The position numbers and the translations under genes are program-made. A DNA stretch of 64,000 bases from Streptomyces sp. A1136. GTDB taxonomy: Bacteria; Actinomycetota; Actinomycetes; Streptomycetales; Streptomycetaceae. The DNA is taken from assembly GCF_004795055.1 (NCBI RefSeq), contig NZ_SSBJ01000013.1:119473-183472 (forward strand). The letters run 5' to 3'. This document shows positions 44,499-52,650 of this stretch, one piece after another. The first letter of the stretch is position 1; every line of letters begins with the position of its first letter. Under the pieces are notes generated by a model, which made no database searches, was not told the origin of the DNA, and worked only from the letters and a program-made list of their open reading frames with translations.

Positions 44499-45308
44499 AT
44501 GACCCAGGTCATCAGCCAGAACCGTCGGCAGGCCGCTGACCTGGACTGGACGGTGCTGCCCGCACCCAAGCGCGGGACGCTTCGGGCGGCGGAGGCCCGG
44601 GAAGGTCGACTATTCTCCGATTCGAGCGGATCCGCTTTCGGAGCCGCCACGCTGTCGGAGGAGGTGGGTCCTGTCGCTGGGACCGACGAAGGCCACGCGG
44701 AGGAGACGACCCCGGAGCGCAACGCGCGCTTCGAGCGGGACGCCCTCGGCTACCTCGACCAGATGTACTCCGCCGCGCTGCGCATGACGCGCAACCCGGC
44801 CGACGCCGAGGACCTGGTCCAGGAGACGTACGCGAAGGCGTACGCGTCCTTCCACCAGTTCCGCGAGGGCACCAACCTCAAGGCGTGGCTGTACCGCATC
44901 CTGACCAACACCTTCATCAACTCCTACCGCAAGAAGCAGCGCGAACCCCAGCGCAGCGCGGCGGAGGAGATCGAGGACTGGCAGTTGGCGCGTGCCGAGT
45001 CGCACATGTCCACCGGACTGCGGTCCGCCGAATCGCAGGCGCTCGACCACCTGCCCGATTCGGACGTGAAGGAGGCGCTCCAGGCCATTCCGGAGGAGTT
45101 CCGCATCGCGGTCTATCTCGCCGACGTAGAGGGCTTTGCGTACAAGGAGATCGCGGACATCATGGGTACACCCATCGGTACGGTCATGTCCCGACTGCAC
45201 CGTGGCCGCCGTCAACTCCGCGGAATGCTGGAGGACTACGCCCGCGAGCGCGGGCTGGTCCCCGCCGGAGCGGGAGAGTCGAACGACCTGAAAGGCTCGG
45301 GCTCATGA
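44499..45308 (+). CDS. sigR: ECF sigma factor SigR (long isoform shown; short form starts at 44664)
   Basis: Group ECF12 sigma factor for the thiol-oxidative stress regulon (thioredoxin, mycothiol, mycoredoxin, proteolysis). Region 2: [14 protein letters not shown] [30 protein letters not shown]; region 4: [47 protein letters not shown]. Two starts are supported: ATG 44499 after GGAGGAGAGGGAG, giving 269 residues, and GTG 44664 ([10 protein letters not shown]) right after GGAGGAG, giving 214. The extension is exactly 55 residues, the size reported for the unstable sigma-R' of S. coelicolor. A TATTCT at 44611 could be the -10 of the internal promoter for the short form. Stop overlaps rsrA (ATGA). 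Confidence 0.95.
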   Translation: MTQVISQNRRQAADLDWTVLPAPKRGTLRAAEAREGRLFSDSSGSAFGAATLSEEVGPVAGTDEGHAEETTPERNARFERDALGYLDQMYSAALRMTRNPADAEDLVQETYAKAYASFHQFREGTNLKAWLYRILTNTFINSYRKKQREPQRSAAEEIEDWQLARAESHMSTGLRSAESQALDHLPDSDVKEALQAIPEEFRIAVYLADVEGFAYKEIADIMGTPIGTVMSRLHRGRRQLRGMLEDYARERGLVPAGAGESNDLKGSGS

Positions 45309-45607
45309 GCTGCGGAGAGCCGCACGAGACGGAGTGCGCCGAGGTCCTGGACCACCTTTACGAGTTCCTGGACCACGAGATGCCCGACAGCGACTGCACC
45401 AAGTTCGAGACCCACTTCGGCGAGTGCAATCCCTGTCTGGAGAAGTACGGCCTGGAGCAGGCCGTGAAGAAGCTGGTCAAGCGCTGCTGCGGGTCGGACG
45501 ACGTGCCCAGCGACCTGCGCTCGAAGGTCATGGGACGGATCGAGCTGATCCGTTCAGGACAGGCCGTCCCAGATCACGACGTCACCGCGGGCCCCGCCCC
45601 CGGCTGA
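45305..45607 (+). CDS. rsrA: Zinc anti-sigma factor RsrA
   Basis: A 100-residue ZAS-domain anti-sigma factor that holds SigR when reduced and releases it when disulfides form. All key residues are present: C3, H7, C11 ([11 protein letters not shown]), the H-x3-C-x2-C core ([12 protein letters not shown]) and the CC pair (VKRCCGS). ATG 45305 overlaps the sigR stop. Confidence 0.96.
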   Translation: MSCGEPHETECAEVLDHLYEFLDHEMPDSDCTKFETHFGECNPCLEKYGLEQAVKKLVKRCCGSDDVPSDLRSKVMGRIELIRSGQAVPDHDVTAGPAPG

Positions 45608-45633
45608 GTCGCCCCGGCCGCGCCTGAGACGAC

Positions 45634-45682
45634 CGCCCCCGGAGAACCCCTTCGTTCACTCGAAGGTGCTAATCCGGGGGCG
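45634..45682 (+). terminator. Branched terminator after rsrA
   Basis: Outer stem CGCCCCCGGA/TCCGGGGGCG (45634-45643 and 45673-45682) encloses an inner CTTCG/CGAAG hairpin. Confidence 0.65.
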
Positions 45683-45798
45683 TCCGTATGCCCCGATGCG
45701 CGAATGCCGCCCGCCACGCCGCGGGCCCCACCTATTCTCCCCTTCCGGTACCGGTCGGATTCGGTGCCGGCCCGGCCCGGTGCAGGGAGGAGGGTGCG

Positions 45799-47241
45799 AT
45801 GCGGGTACTTCCGCCGGGAGCGCGCGCCTTGATCCTGTGCGCCGTGCTCGCCGCCTGTGGGTGTGTCGCCCCGGCCCTCACGGATTCCGCGACGCCGTGG
45901 CCGGCCGTGGCCTTGCTCGGCGTCCTGTGCCTCGGGTGCGAACTCCTCAGGAGCTGCCGGTTGCTCGGGAGCCGTATGCCCGAGGGCATGGGAGCCTTCT
46001 TCCCCGTGGTGCTCGCCGCCGTGTACCTCCTGCCGCCGGCGGCCGCCGCGCTCGTGGCGGTGCCCGCCGCGCTCGCCGCCCCCGTGGTGCAACGGCCCGT
46101 GTGGGTGCGCCGGATCTGGCACGCGGCCCAGCAGGCGACCGCCGCCCGGGTGGCCGCGCAGGTCTACGGCCTGCTGGGCGGCCCCGCCACGCTCGGTGGC
46201 GCGGGACCCGGCGCCACCGATGCCCGGGTGGCGGACTTCCCGTACGCCGTGGTGCCCGCCGGGGCCGCCGCCGTCGTCTTCTGCCTGATGCTCACCGCCC
46301 TCGACGCGGCCGTCCTGGCCGCCGCCGAACGCCGCCCCGCGATCACCGGCCGGCGCGGACTGCCGGCCACCTCGTCCGGGGGGACCGCCGGCCTCGCCCC
46401 GTACTGCGTCCACGGTCTGGCCGGGCTGATGATGGCCGTGATGTGGCGCAGCCCCTTCGGGTTGCCGGCCGCGCTGCTGGTCCTGCTGCCGATGTACATC
46501 TCCTGCTGGGTCTTCGCCCAGTACACCCGCGAGCGCGCCGCGCACCAGGCCACGATCCGGGCGCTGGTGCAGGCCGTCGACATCAAGGACCGCTACACCC
46601 GCGGGCACAGCGAACGCGTCGGGCAGGCCTCGGCGATGATCGCCCGCGAGCTGGGCATGGCCGACGACCGGATGGAAGTCGTCCGGATCGCGGGAATCCT
46701 GCACGACGTGGGCAAGCTCGGCGTCCCCACCCGGCTGCTGCGCAAGGACGGGCCGCTGACCCCCGAGGAGCGGCGGGTCGTCGAACTGCATCCCGAGTAC
46801 GGGCACGAGATGGTGCGCGGCATCGGCTTCCTCGGCGAGGCCCGGTCCGCGATCCTGCACCACCACGAGCGGGTCGACGGCACCGGGTACCCGTACGGGC
46901 TGGCCGGGGAACAGATCCCGGTGCTGGCGAGGGTGGTGGCGGTGGCCGACTCCTTCGACGCGATGACCTCGACCCGCTCCTACAGCCGGGCCCGGCCGGT
47001 CCCCGTCGCCCTGGCCGAGCTGGAACGCTGCGCGGGGGCGCAGTTCGACCCGGCCATGGTGCGGGCCCTGGTCGACGCCATCGGGCGGCACGGCTGGCAC
47101 CCGGTGGTGACCTCGGACGACGACGTCCGGGTGGTGGTCCCACGCGGCGGCGCGACCGCCCCGGCGCCCTCCTCCGCCCCCTCCTCGGCCTCCTCCTCCG
47201 CCCCCGCCCCGCCGGGCCGGGGCGCCGGAGGCGGGGCGTGA
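45799..47241 (+). CDS. Membrane HD-GYP domain protein
   Basis: A 480-residue protein. The N-terminal ~235 residues hold about six membrane helices (LILCAVLAACGCVAPAL, WPAVALLGVLCLGCELL, AFFPVVLAAVYLLPPAAAAL and others). The cytoplasmic HD-GYP domain has KDRYTRGHSERVGQ, ILHDVGKLGVP, HPEYGHEMV, HHHERVDGTGYPYGLAG and VADSFDAMTS, all catalytic residues present, so cyclic-di-nucleotide phosphodiesterase activity is plausible. Ser/Pro/Ala-rich tail. ATG 45799 with GGAGGAGGG upstream. Overlaps the next gene by 4 nt. Confidence 0.87.
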   Translation: MRVLPPGARALILCAVLAACGCVAPALTDSATPWPAVALLGVLCLGCELLRSCRLLGSRMPEGMGAFFPVVLAAVYLLPPAAAALVAVPAALAAPVVQRPVWVRRIWHAAQQATAARVAAQVYGLLGGPATLGGAGPGATDARVADFPYAVVPAGAAAVVFCLMLTALDAAVLAAAERRPAITGRRGLPATSSGGTAGLAPYCVHGLAGLMMAVMWRSPFGLPAALLVLLPMYISCWVFAQYTRERAAHQATIRALVQAVDIKDRYTRGHSERVGQASAMIARELGMADDRMEVVRIAGILHDVGKLGVPTRLLRKDGPLTPEERRVVELHPEYGHEMVRGIGFLGEARSAILHHHERVDGTGYPYGLAGEQIPVLARVVAVADSFDAMTSTRSYSRARPVPVALAELERCAGAQFDPAMVRALVDAIGRHGWHPVVTSDDDVRVVVPRGGATAPAPSSAPSSASSSAPAPPGRGAGGGA

Positions 47242-48515
47242 GGGCCGGCGCCGCCCGTGCCGTACGGGCGGCGGCCGCGCTGCTCACCCTCGCGGCGCTC
47301 GGCCACACCCTGTGGAACGGGGTGGTGGAGGGCGGCACCGCCCTCGCGTTCGGAGTCCTCATCGGCATCGGCGAGCTCGCCCGCAGCGACCACCGCGACG
47401 CCGCCGGCGCCGTCCCGGCCGAGGACCGCAGGCCCGCGCCCCTGGGCTCCGCCGGCGCCCTCGCCTACGCGCTGCTCGGCCGGGCCGCCGGGCAGCCCAC
47501 GCACCACGGGGTGCTCCAGGTCGTCGCGGTCGTCGTCGCCGCGGCCCTCGTCGGGATCGTCCCGCACATCGCCCGGGGCCACGGGCCCGCGTTCGACCAC
47601 GTGGCCCGACGGGTGCTGACCGTCGCCTTCGCCGCCGTCTGCTTCCAGCCGCTGTACAACTCCGGCCGGCTGGAGGGCCGGGTGGGACAGGGCCCCTACC
47701 TGGTGCTGTTCCTGGTGCTGCTGCTCGGTCTCACCGCCTTGTGCGACGCCGTGCTCGCCGCCGCGCTGGCGGGGGCCCGCACCGGCCGGCCCTACTGTTC
47801 CCTGCTCCGCGACGAGCTGCGCGCGCCGGCCGGGATCGGGTCGGCGATCTGCGCCACCGGCCTGGTGATGGCGCTGGGGACGGCCGTCGCCGGGCTGTGG
47901 GCGCTGCCCGTGTTCAGCGTGCCGCTGCTGCTGACGCAGATGTCCTTCCACCGGATCACCGCCGTCCGCACCACCTACCGGCAGACCATCACCTCCCTCG
48001 CCCGGGCCACCGAGATCGCCGGCTGCACCCGCCCGGGACACTCCCGTCGGGTGGCGTCCCTGAGCTGCGCCGTCGGTCGGGAGCTGGGGCTCTCGGAACG
48101 CGAGCTCACCGTGCTGGAGTACGCCGCGCTGATGCACGACATCGGCCAGCTCTCGCTCGTCGACCCCGTCCCGGCCGGGGCGACGGCCCGGCTGCCCGCC
48201 GCCGAGGCCCGCCGGATCGCGGTGCTCGGCGGGGAGGTGGCCCGGCAGACCGGGGTGCCCCCGGAGGTCGCCGTCGTGGTGGAGCGCCAGGCGGACCCCT
48301 ACCGGGAGCAGCCCGTGGCCGCGCGGATCGTGCGCGCCGTGAACGCGTACGACGACCTGTGCGGCGGGGAGGGTCACCCGGGCGGCTCACTGGCCGCCCT
48401 GGAACGGCTGCGGCTCGGGACGGGACGCGACTTCCAGCCGGAGGTCGTCGAGTGCCTGGCGAGGGTTCTGGCCGGGGACGGGCGGACCGGAGTCGGCCCG
48501 CTCCCACCTGGGTAA
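47238..48515 (+). CDS. Membrane protein with degenerate HD-GYP domain
   Basis: A 425-residue protein with the same plan as its upstream neighbour: several N-terminal membrane helices (ALLTLAALGHTLW, VLQVVAVVVAAALVGIV, LVLFLVLLLGLTALCDAVLAA, FSVPLLLTQ), then a cytoplasmic HD domain. HD is kept (ALMHDIGQLSLVD) but the Lys of HDxGK is Gln, and no GYP motif is visible where expected (VVVERQADPYREQPV). Likely a partner or regulatory paralogue. GTG 47238 overlaps the previous stop (GTGA). Confidence 0.82.
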   Translation: MRAGAARAVRAAAALLTLAALGHTLWNGVVEGGTALAFGVLIGIGELARSDHRDAAGAVPAEDRRPAPLGSAGALAYALLGRAAGQPTHHGVLQVVAVVVAAALVGIVPHIARGHGPAFDHVARRVLTVAFAAVCFQPLYNSGRLEGRVGQGPYLVLFLVLLLGLTALCDAVLAAALAGARTGRPYCSLLRDELRAPAGIGSAICATGLVMALGTAVAGLWALPVFSVPLLLTQMSFHRITAVRTTYRQTITSLARATEIAGCTRPGHSRRVASLSCAVGRELGLSERELTVLEYAALMHDIGQLSLVDPVPAGATARLPAAEARRIAVLGGEVARQTGVPPEVAVVVERQADPYREQPVAARIVRAVNAYDDLCGGEGHPGGSLAALERLRLGTGRDFQPEVVECLARVLAGDGRTGVGPLPPG

Positions 48516-48600
48516 CCCATGGGTAATGAGCGGCCGTCCGAGTGGGCATGGTTGGATGCGAGTAAGAGTGTCCGTGTGGGTGTCCGCGAGGCTGCACCGT

Positions 48601-48633
48601 AGTCCCCCAGCTACCGCTGGGCGGTGCCCCCAG
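48601..48633. repeat. Palindromic intergenic element
   Basis: AGTCCCCCAGCTACCGCTGGGCGGTGCCCCCAG contains a CCCAGC-TACC-GCTGGG hairpin. Closely similar GC-rich palindromes recur between genes in Streptomyces, as far as I recall. It sits 14 nt before the TPR gene start. Confidence 0.45.
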
Positions 48634-48646
48634 GCAGGCGGGAAAC

Positions 48647-49642
48647 GTGAGGATCTTCGGGAAGGTACGGCATCGGCCCTCCGCCTCGTGGCGGCAGGCC
48701 ACCGACCGCGCGTTCACGCTGATCGGCGACGGGCGGTACGAGGACGCGGGCGCGCTCCTGACCAGAGCGGCGGACCTGGAACCCTGGCTGTCCGAGTCCT
48801 GGTTCAACCTGGCCCTGCTGCACAAGTTCCGCCACGACTGGGAACAGGCGCGGGCCGCGGGCCTGCGCGCCGTGGCCCTGCTGGACCGCGAGACCGGCGC
48901 CCCGGACTGGTGGAACGTGGGGATCGCCGCGACCGCGCTCCAGGACTGGCCGTTGGCCCGCCGGGCCTGGCAGGCCTACGGGCTCAAGGTCCCCGGTGAC
49001 CCGCACGGCACCGCTGCGGCGGCCGAGCCCGTCGGAATGGAGCTCGGCAGCGCCGCCGTACGGCTCTCGCCCGAGGGCGAGGCCGAGGTCGTGTGGGGCC
49101 GCAGGCTCGATCCGGCCCGGATGGAGGTCCTCTCGATCCCGCTGCCGTCCTCGGGGCGGCGTTGGGGCGAGGTCGTCCTGCACGACGGCGTCCCGCACGG
49201 CGAGCGGATCACCGCGGCCGGGCCTTCGTACCCGGTCTTCGACGAGATCGAGCTGTGGGCGCCCTCGCCCGTGCCGACCTGGGTGGTCCTGCTGGAAGCG
49301 GCCACCGAGGACGACCGCGACGCCTTGGAGCGGCTGGCCTCGGACGCGGGCTTCGCGGCCGAGGACTGGTCGTCGTCGGTGCGCCTGCTGTGCCGGACCT
49401 GTTCGGAGAGCGCGATGCCCAGTGACGAGGGCGACGGCGAGCACCTGGACCCGCACGACCACAGCGAGCCCGGCCATCCCGGCCCGCTCGGTCACCGCAC
49501 GGCCGGCTCGGGTTCCCTGTGGGTGCCCGAGCGGGAATGCGGGATCGCGGCGCCGGCCGGTCTGGTGCGCGGGCTCCTGGACGGGTGGGTCGCGGACAGC
49601 CCGGACAGCCGTGAGTGGCGCGATCTCGAAGAAGTCTGCTGA
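48647..49642 (+). CDS. TPR-domain protein of unknown function
   Basis: A 331-residue protein. Residues ~15-110 form three TPR-like helix pairs (RAFTLIGDGRYEDAGALLTRAADLEP, SWFNLALLHKFRHDWEQAR, WWNVGIAATALQDWPLARRAWQAYG). The remaining part has mixed alpha/beta content with a short Asp/His-rich loop (GDGEHLDPHDHSEPGHPG) and one C-terminal cysteine (VC at the end). No enzyme motif. GTG 48647 with GCGGG AAAC upstream. Precedes def by 66 nt. Confidence 0.75.
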   Translation: MRIFGKVRHRPSASWRQATDRAFTLIGDGRYEDAGALLTRAADLEPWLSESWFNLALLHKFRHDWEQARAAGLRAVALLDRETGAPDWWNVGIAATALQDWPLARRAWQAYGLKVPGDPHGTAAAAEPVGMELGSAAVRLSPEGEAEVVWGRRLDPARMEVLSIPLPSSGRRWGEVVLHDGVPHGERITAAGPSYPVFDEIELWAPSPVPTWVVLLEAATEDDRDALERLASDAGFAAEDWSSSVRLLCRTCSESAMPSDEGDGEHLDPHDHSEPGHPGPLGHRTAGSGSLWVPERECGIAAPAGLVRGLLDGWVADSPDSREWRDLEEVC

Positions 49643-49708
49643 GCCGGGGCCTTAGGCTGTACCGGTCACATCGGTGACTCGCAGACTTACGGAAGGCGTA
49701 CGGCGGAC

Positions 49709-50344
49709 ATGGCCCAGCAGGAGAACCAGGTTGTCCCGGTCGACGACGAAGGCTACGTCGTGGACACCGAGGACTGTGAGGCACGCGAGCTCGCCCACCG
49801 TGAGCGCGGCACCTCTCGCCCGATCACGGTGGTCGGCAACCCGGTCCTGCACCGGGAGTGCAAGGACGTCACGGAGTTCGGCGACGAACTGGCGCAGTTG
49901 ATCGACGACATGTTCGCCAGCCAGAAGACCGCCGAAGGCGTGGGCCTGGCCGCGAACCAGATCGGCGTGGACGCCAAGGTCTTCGTCTACGACTGCCCGG
50001 ACGACGAGGGCCGGCGCCACACCGGTGTCGTCGTCAACCCGAAGCTGGTGGAGCTGCCGGCCGAGGCCCGCGTGCTGGACGACTCCAACGAGGGCTGTCT
50101 GTCGGTGCCGACCGCGTACGCCGCGCTGGCCCGCCCGGACTACGCCGAGGTCACGGGCCAGGACGCCCGCGGCAACCCGATCAAGGTGCGGGGCACCGGC
50201 TACTTCGCCCGCTGCCTCCAGCACGAGACGGACCACCTGTACGGGTACCTGTACATCGACCGGCTCTCGAAGCGGGACCGCAAGGACGCCCTCCGCCAGA
50301 TGGAAGAGGGCACCCCCCGCTACGAGATCGTCCCCAACGCCTGA
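49709..50344 (+). CDS. def: Peptide deformylase
   Basis: A 211-residue metalloenzyme removing the formyl group of nascent proteins. Motifs [30 protein letters not shown]. An N-terminal extension of ~38 residues ([18 protein letters not shown]...) precedes the conserved fold. ATG 49709. Its 3' end overlaps the convergent DUF3703 gene by 25 nt. Confidence 0.95.
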   Translation: MAQQENQVVPVDDEGYVVDTEDCEARELAHRERGTSRPITVVGNPVLHRECKDVTEFGDELAQLIDDMFASQKTAEGVGLAANQIGVDAKVFVYDCPDDEGRRHTGVVVNPKLVELPAEARVLDDSNEGCLSVPTAYAALARPDYAEVTGQDARGNPIKVRGTGYFARCLQHETDHLYGYLYIDRLSKRDRKDALRQMEEGTPRYEIVPNA

Positions 50345-50748
50345 GCGTCCGCGGGCCGCGCCCCGGCGCGGCCCAGCAGCACCCGCAGGTCCTCGGGGAG
50401 GGGCATCGGCGTGAGCAGTCCCGCCGCCGTACGCCCCGTGTTGCCGTAGGGCACGCGCCCGGTCACCGACCCCGCGCCCGCGACGAGGATGCGCACCACC
50501 TGCCCCACCGTCTCCGCGCGGTCCCGGCAGCGCACCGCGAGCCGGAACATGTGCCAGTGGGCGCGGGTGTGGGGCCAGGCCCATGCCTGGGAGAGGATGT
50601 GCGCCCGCTCCAGGGCGTCCCACATGGTGTCCGTGTCGGGCGCGGCGTCGCGGGCGCGGCGCAGCTCGGTCTCGAAGGCCGCGCGCACGGCGGCCGGCAT
50701 GGCCTTCGGCGTACACGCGGTGACGCAGGTCCTCAGCAAGTTCGTCAT
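50320..50748 (-). CDS. DUF3703 protein
   Basis: A 142-residue protein with the DUF3703 pattern: [67 protein letters not shown]. Function unknown; conserved His residues in the first helices could bind metal. 47 nt after nrdS, so probably the last gene of the nrd operon. Confidence 0.8.
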   Translation of the reverse strand: MTNLLRTCVTACTPKAMPAAVRAAFETELRRARDAAPDTDTMWDALERAHILSQAWAWPHTRAHWHMFRLAVRCRDRAETVGQVVRILVAGAGSVTGRVPYGNTGRTAAGLLTPMPLPEDLRVLLGRAGARPADAQALGTIS

Positions 50749-50795
50749 GCGTCAACGGTGCGGCCACAGGGCCCGTCGGCGCTTGAACGAACCTG

Positions 50796-51530
50796 CTACA
50801 TCCACCGGATGGTGCGGCCGAAGTCCGACGGCGGGATTCCGAACATCCGCCGCCACACCCGGCTGAGGTGCGCCCCGTCGGCAAAGCCCGCGCCGTGCGC
50901 CGCGTCCGTCAGGGTGTGCCCCCGCGAGGCGAGTTCGGCGGCCCGCATCAGTCGCAGCCACAGGACGTACGGGCGGAACGGCAGCCCCAGCTCCGCCCGG
51001 AACAGGTGGGCGAGGCGGCTCTCCGAGAGGCAGGCCACCTCGGCCGCCTGGGACAGCCGTACGCCGTCCCGCCCGGGCAGCCACGCCAGCACCCGAGCCA
51101 GCCCCGGATGCGCGGCGGCCTCCGCCGCCGGGCCGCCGGGGAGCAGCGAGTCCAGCGCGCACGCCGCCTCGAAGGGATCGGCGGGCAGGTCCGCTGCGGC
51201 CGGTACGAGGCCTCCCGCGTCCCCTGCCAGGGCCGCGAGCCCCCGGCCGGCCGAGGAGAGCGGGTCGTAGTGCAGCACCACCCCCCGCGCGGTGCCGCCC
51301 AGGACGCGATGACGCACCCCGGCCGGGACCACGTACGCCCGGCACCGGAAGGGCTGTCCGTCCGGCCCGGCCATCAGCAGCCCGTCCCCGTCCAGCGCGG
51401 CGATGACCTGCACGGAGTGGTGCGCGTGCGCGGTCGCGGACCCGACGGAGCCTCCGTACAGCAGGCCCCCGGGCCGCAGCCGGGCCCGCCCGGCCCAACC
51501 GGAGCCGGTCATGCCGCCGAGCCCGGACAC
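50796..51530 (-). CDS. nrdS: AraC-family regulator NrdS
   Basis: A 244-residue protein: N-terminal cupin-like sensor (TAHAHHSVQVIAALDGDG, YVVPAGVRHRVLGG) and C-terminal AraC double HTH (VRLSQAAEVACLSESRLAHLFRAELG, LTDAAHGAGFADGAHLSRVWRRMFG). In S. coelicolor the class Ia RNR operon nrdABS contains such a gene in third place. GTG 51530; ATG 51512 is an alternative. 88 nt after nrdB. Confidence 0.85.
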   Translation of the reverse strand: MSGLGGMTGSGWAGRARLRPGGLLYGGSVGSATAHAHHSVQVIAALDGDGLLMAGPDGQPFRCRAYVVPAGVRHRVLGGTARGVVLHYDPLSSAGRGLAALAGDAGGLVPAAADLPADPFEAACALDSLLPGGPAAEAAAHPGLARVLAWLPGRDGVRLSQAAEVACLSESRLAHLFRAELGLPFRPYVLWLRLMRAAELASRGHTLTDAAHGAGFADGAHLSRVWRRMFGIPPSDFGRTIRWM

Positions 51531-51618
51531 GGCGAAGCGCCCCGCCCTGGACCCCGGTCACCCGGGTCGTCGTTCTCCCCATGGGCGGGGACGCTGTCAA
51601 GCCGCCGGGGCAGGGGAC

Positions 51619-52650
51619 TCAGAAGTCCTCGTCGAGGTCGACCGTGCCCTCGACGGCGACCTGGTAGGCCGACGGGCGGCGCTCGAAGAAGTTCGTCAGC
51701 TCCTGGACGCCCTGGAGCTCCATGAAGGAGAAGGGGTTCTGCGAGCCGTACGCGGCCGGGAAGCCGAGACGGACCAGACGCTGGTCCGCGACGCACTCCA
51801 GGTACTCGCGCATCGACTCGGTGTTCATGCCCGGCAGGCCGTCGCCGCACAGGTCGCGGCCGAACTGCAGTTCCGCCTCCACGGCCTCCTTGAGCATGTC
51901 GGTGACCTGCTGCCGGAGCGCGTCGTCGAACAGCTCCGGCTCCTCCTTGCGGACCGTGTCCACGACCTCGAAGGCGAAGTTCATGTGCATCGTCTCGTCC
52001 CGGAACACCCAGTTGGTGCCCGTCGCCAGACCGTGCAGCAGACCTCGCGAGCGGAACCAGTAGACGTACGCGAACGCGCCGTAGAAGAACAGGCCCTCGA
52101 TGCAGGCGGCGAAGCAGATCAGGTTCAGCAGGAAGCGGCGGCGGTCGGCCTGCGTCTCCAGCCGGTCGATCTTCTCGACCGAATCCATCCACTTGAAGCA
52201 GAACTGCGCCTTCTCGCGGATCGACGGGATCTCCTCGACCGCGTCGAAGGCCGCCGCGCGGTCGTCCGGATCGGGCAGGTAGGTGTCGAGCAGCGTCAGG
52301 TAGAACTGGACGTGCACGGCCTCCTCGAAGAGCTGGCGCGACAGGTACAGGCGCGCCTCCGGGGAGTTGATGTGCTTGTACAGGGTCAGCACGAGGTTGT
52401 TGGAGACGATCGAGTCGCCCGTCGCGAAGAACGCGACCAGCCGGCCGATCATGTGCTGCTCGCCCGGCGTCAGCTTCGCGAGGTCGGCGACGTCCGAGTG
52501 GAGGTCTACCTCCTCGACCGTCCAGGTGTTCTTGATCGCGTCGCGGTAGCGCTCGTAGAAGTCCGGGTAGCGCATCGGGCGCAGCGTCAGCTCGAAGCCC
52601 GGGTCGAGCAGGTTCTTACGCGTTGCGACATCGGTGTCGGTGGAGCTCAT
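51619..52650 (-). CDS. nrdB: Ribonucleotide reductase class Ia, beta subunit
   Basis: A 343-residue radical-generating R2 subunit. Metal ligands: FFATGDSIV (Asp), LFEEAVHVQFY (Glu, His), CIEGLFFYG (Glu), FRDETMHMNF (Glu, His). The C-terminal tail TVDLDEDF would dock on NrdA. ATG 52650 shares one base with the nrdA stop (TAATG). Confidence 0.95.
   Translation of the reverse strand: MSSTDTDVATRKNLLDPGFELTLRPMRYPDFYERYRDAIKNTWTVEEVDLHSDVADLAKLTPGEQHMIGRLVAFFATGDSIVSNNLVLTLYKHINSPEARLYLSRQLFEEAVHVQFYLTLLDTYLPDPDDRAAAFDAVEEIPSIREKAQFCFKWMDSVEKIDRLETQADRRRFLLNLICFAACIEGLFFYGAFAYVYWFRSRGLLHGLATGTNWVFRDETMHMNFAFEVVDTVRKEEPELFDDALRQQVTDMLKEAVEAELQFGRDLCGDGLPGMNTESMREYLECVADQRLVRLGFPAAYGSQNPFSFMELQGVQELTNFFERRPSAYQVAVEGTVDLDEDF

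Noticed and set aside
49541..49566. GGGAAT as a SigR promoter for def
   Set aside because: No GTT at the 16-18 nt spacing; it is inside the TPR gene.
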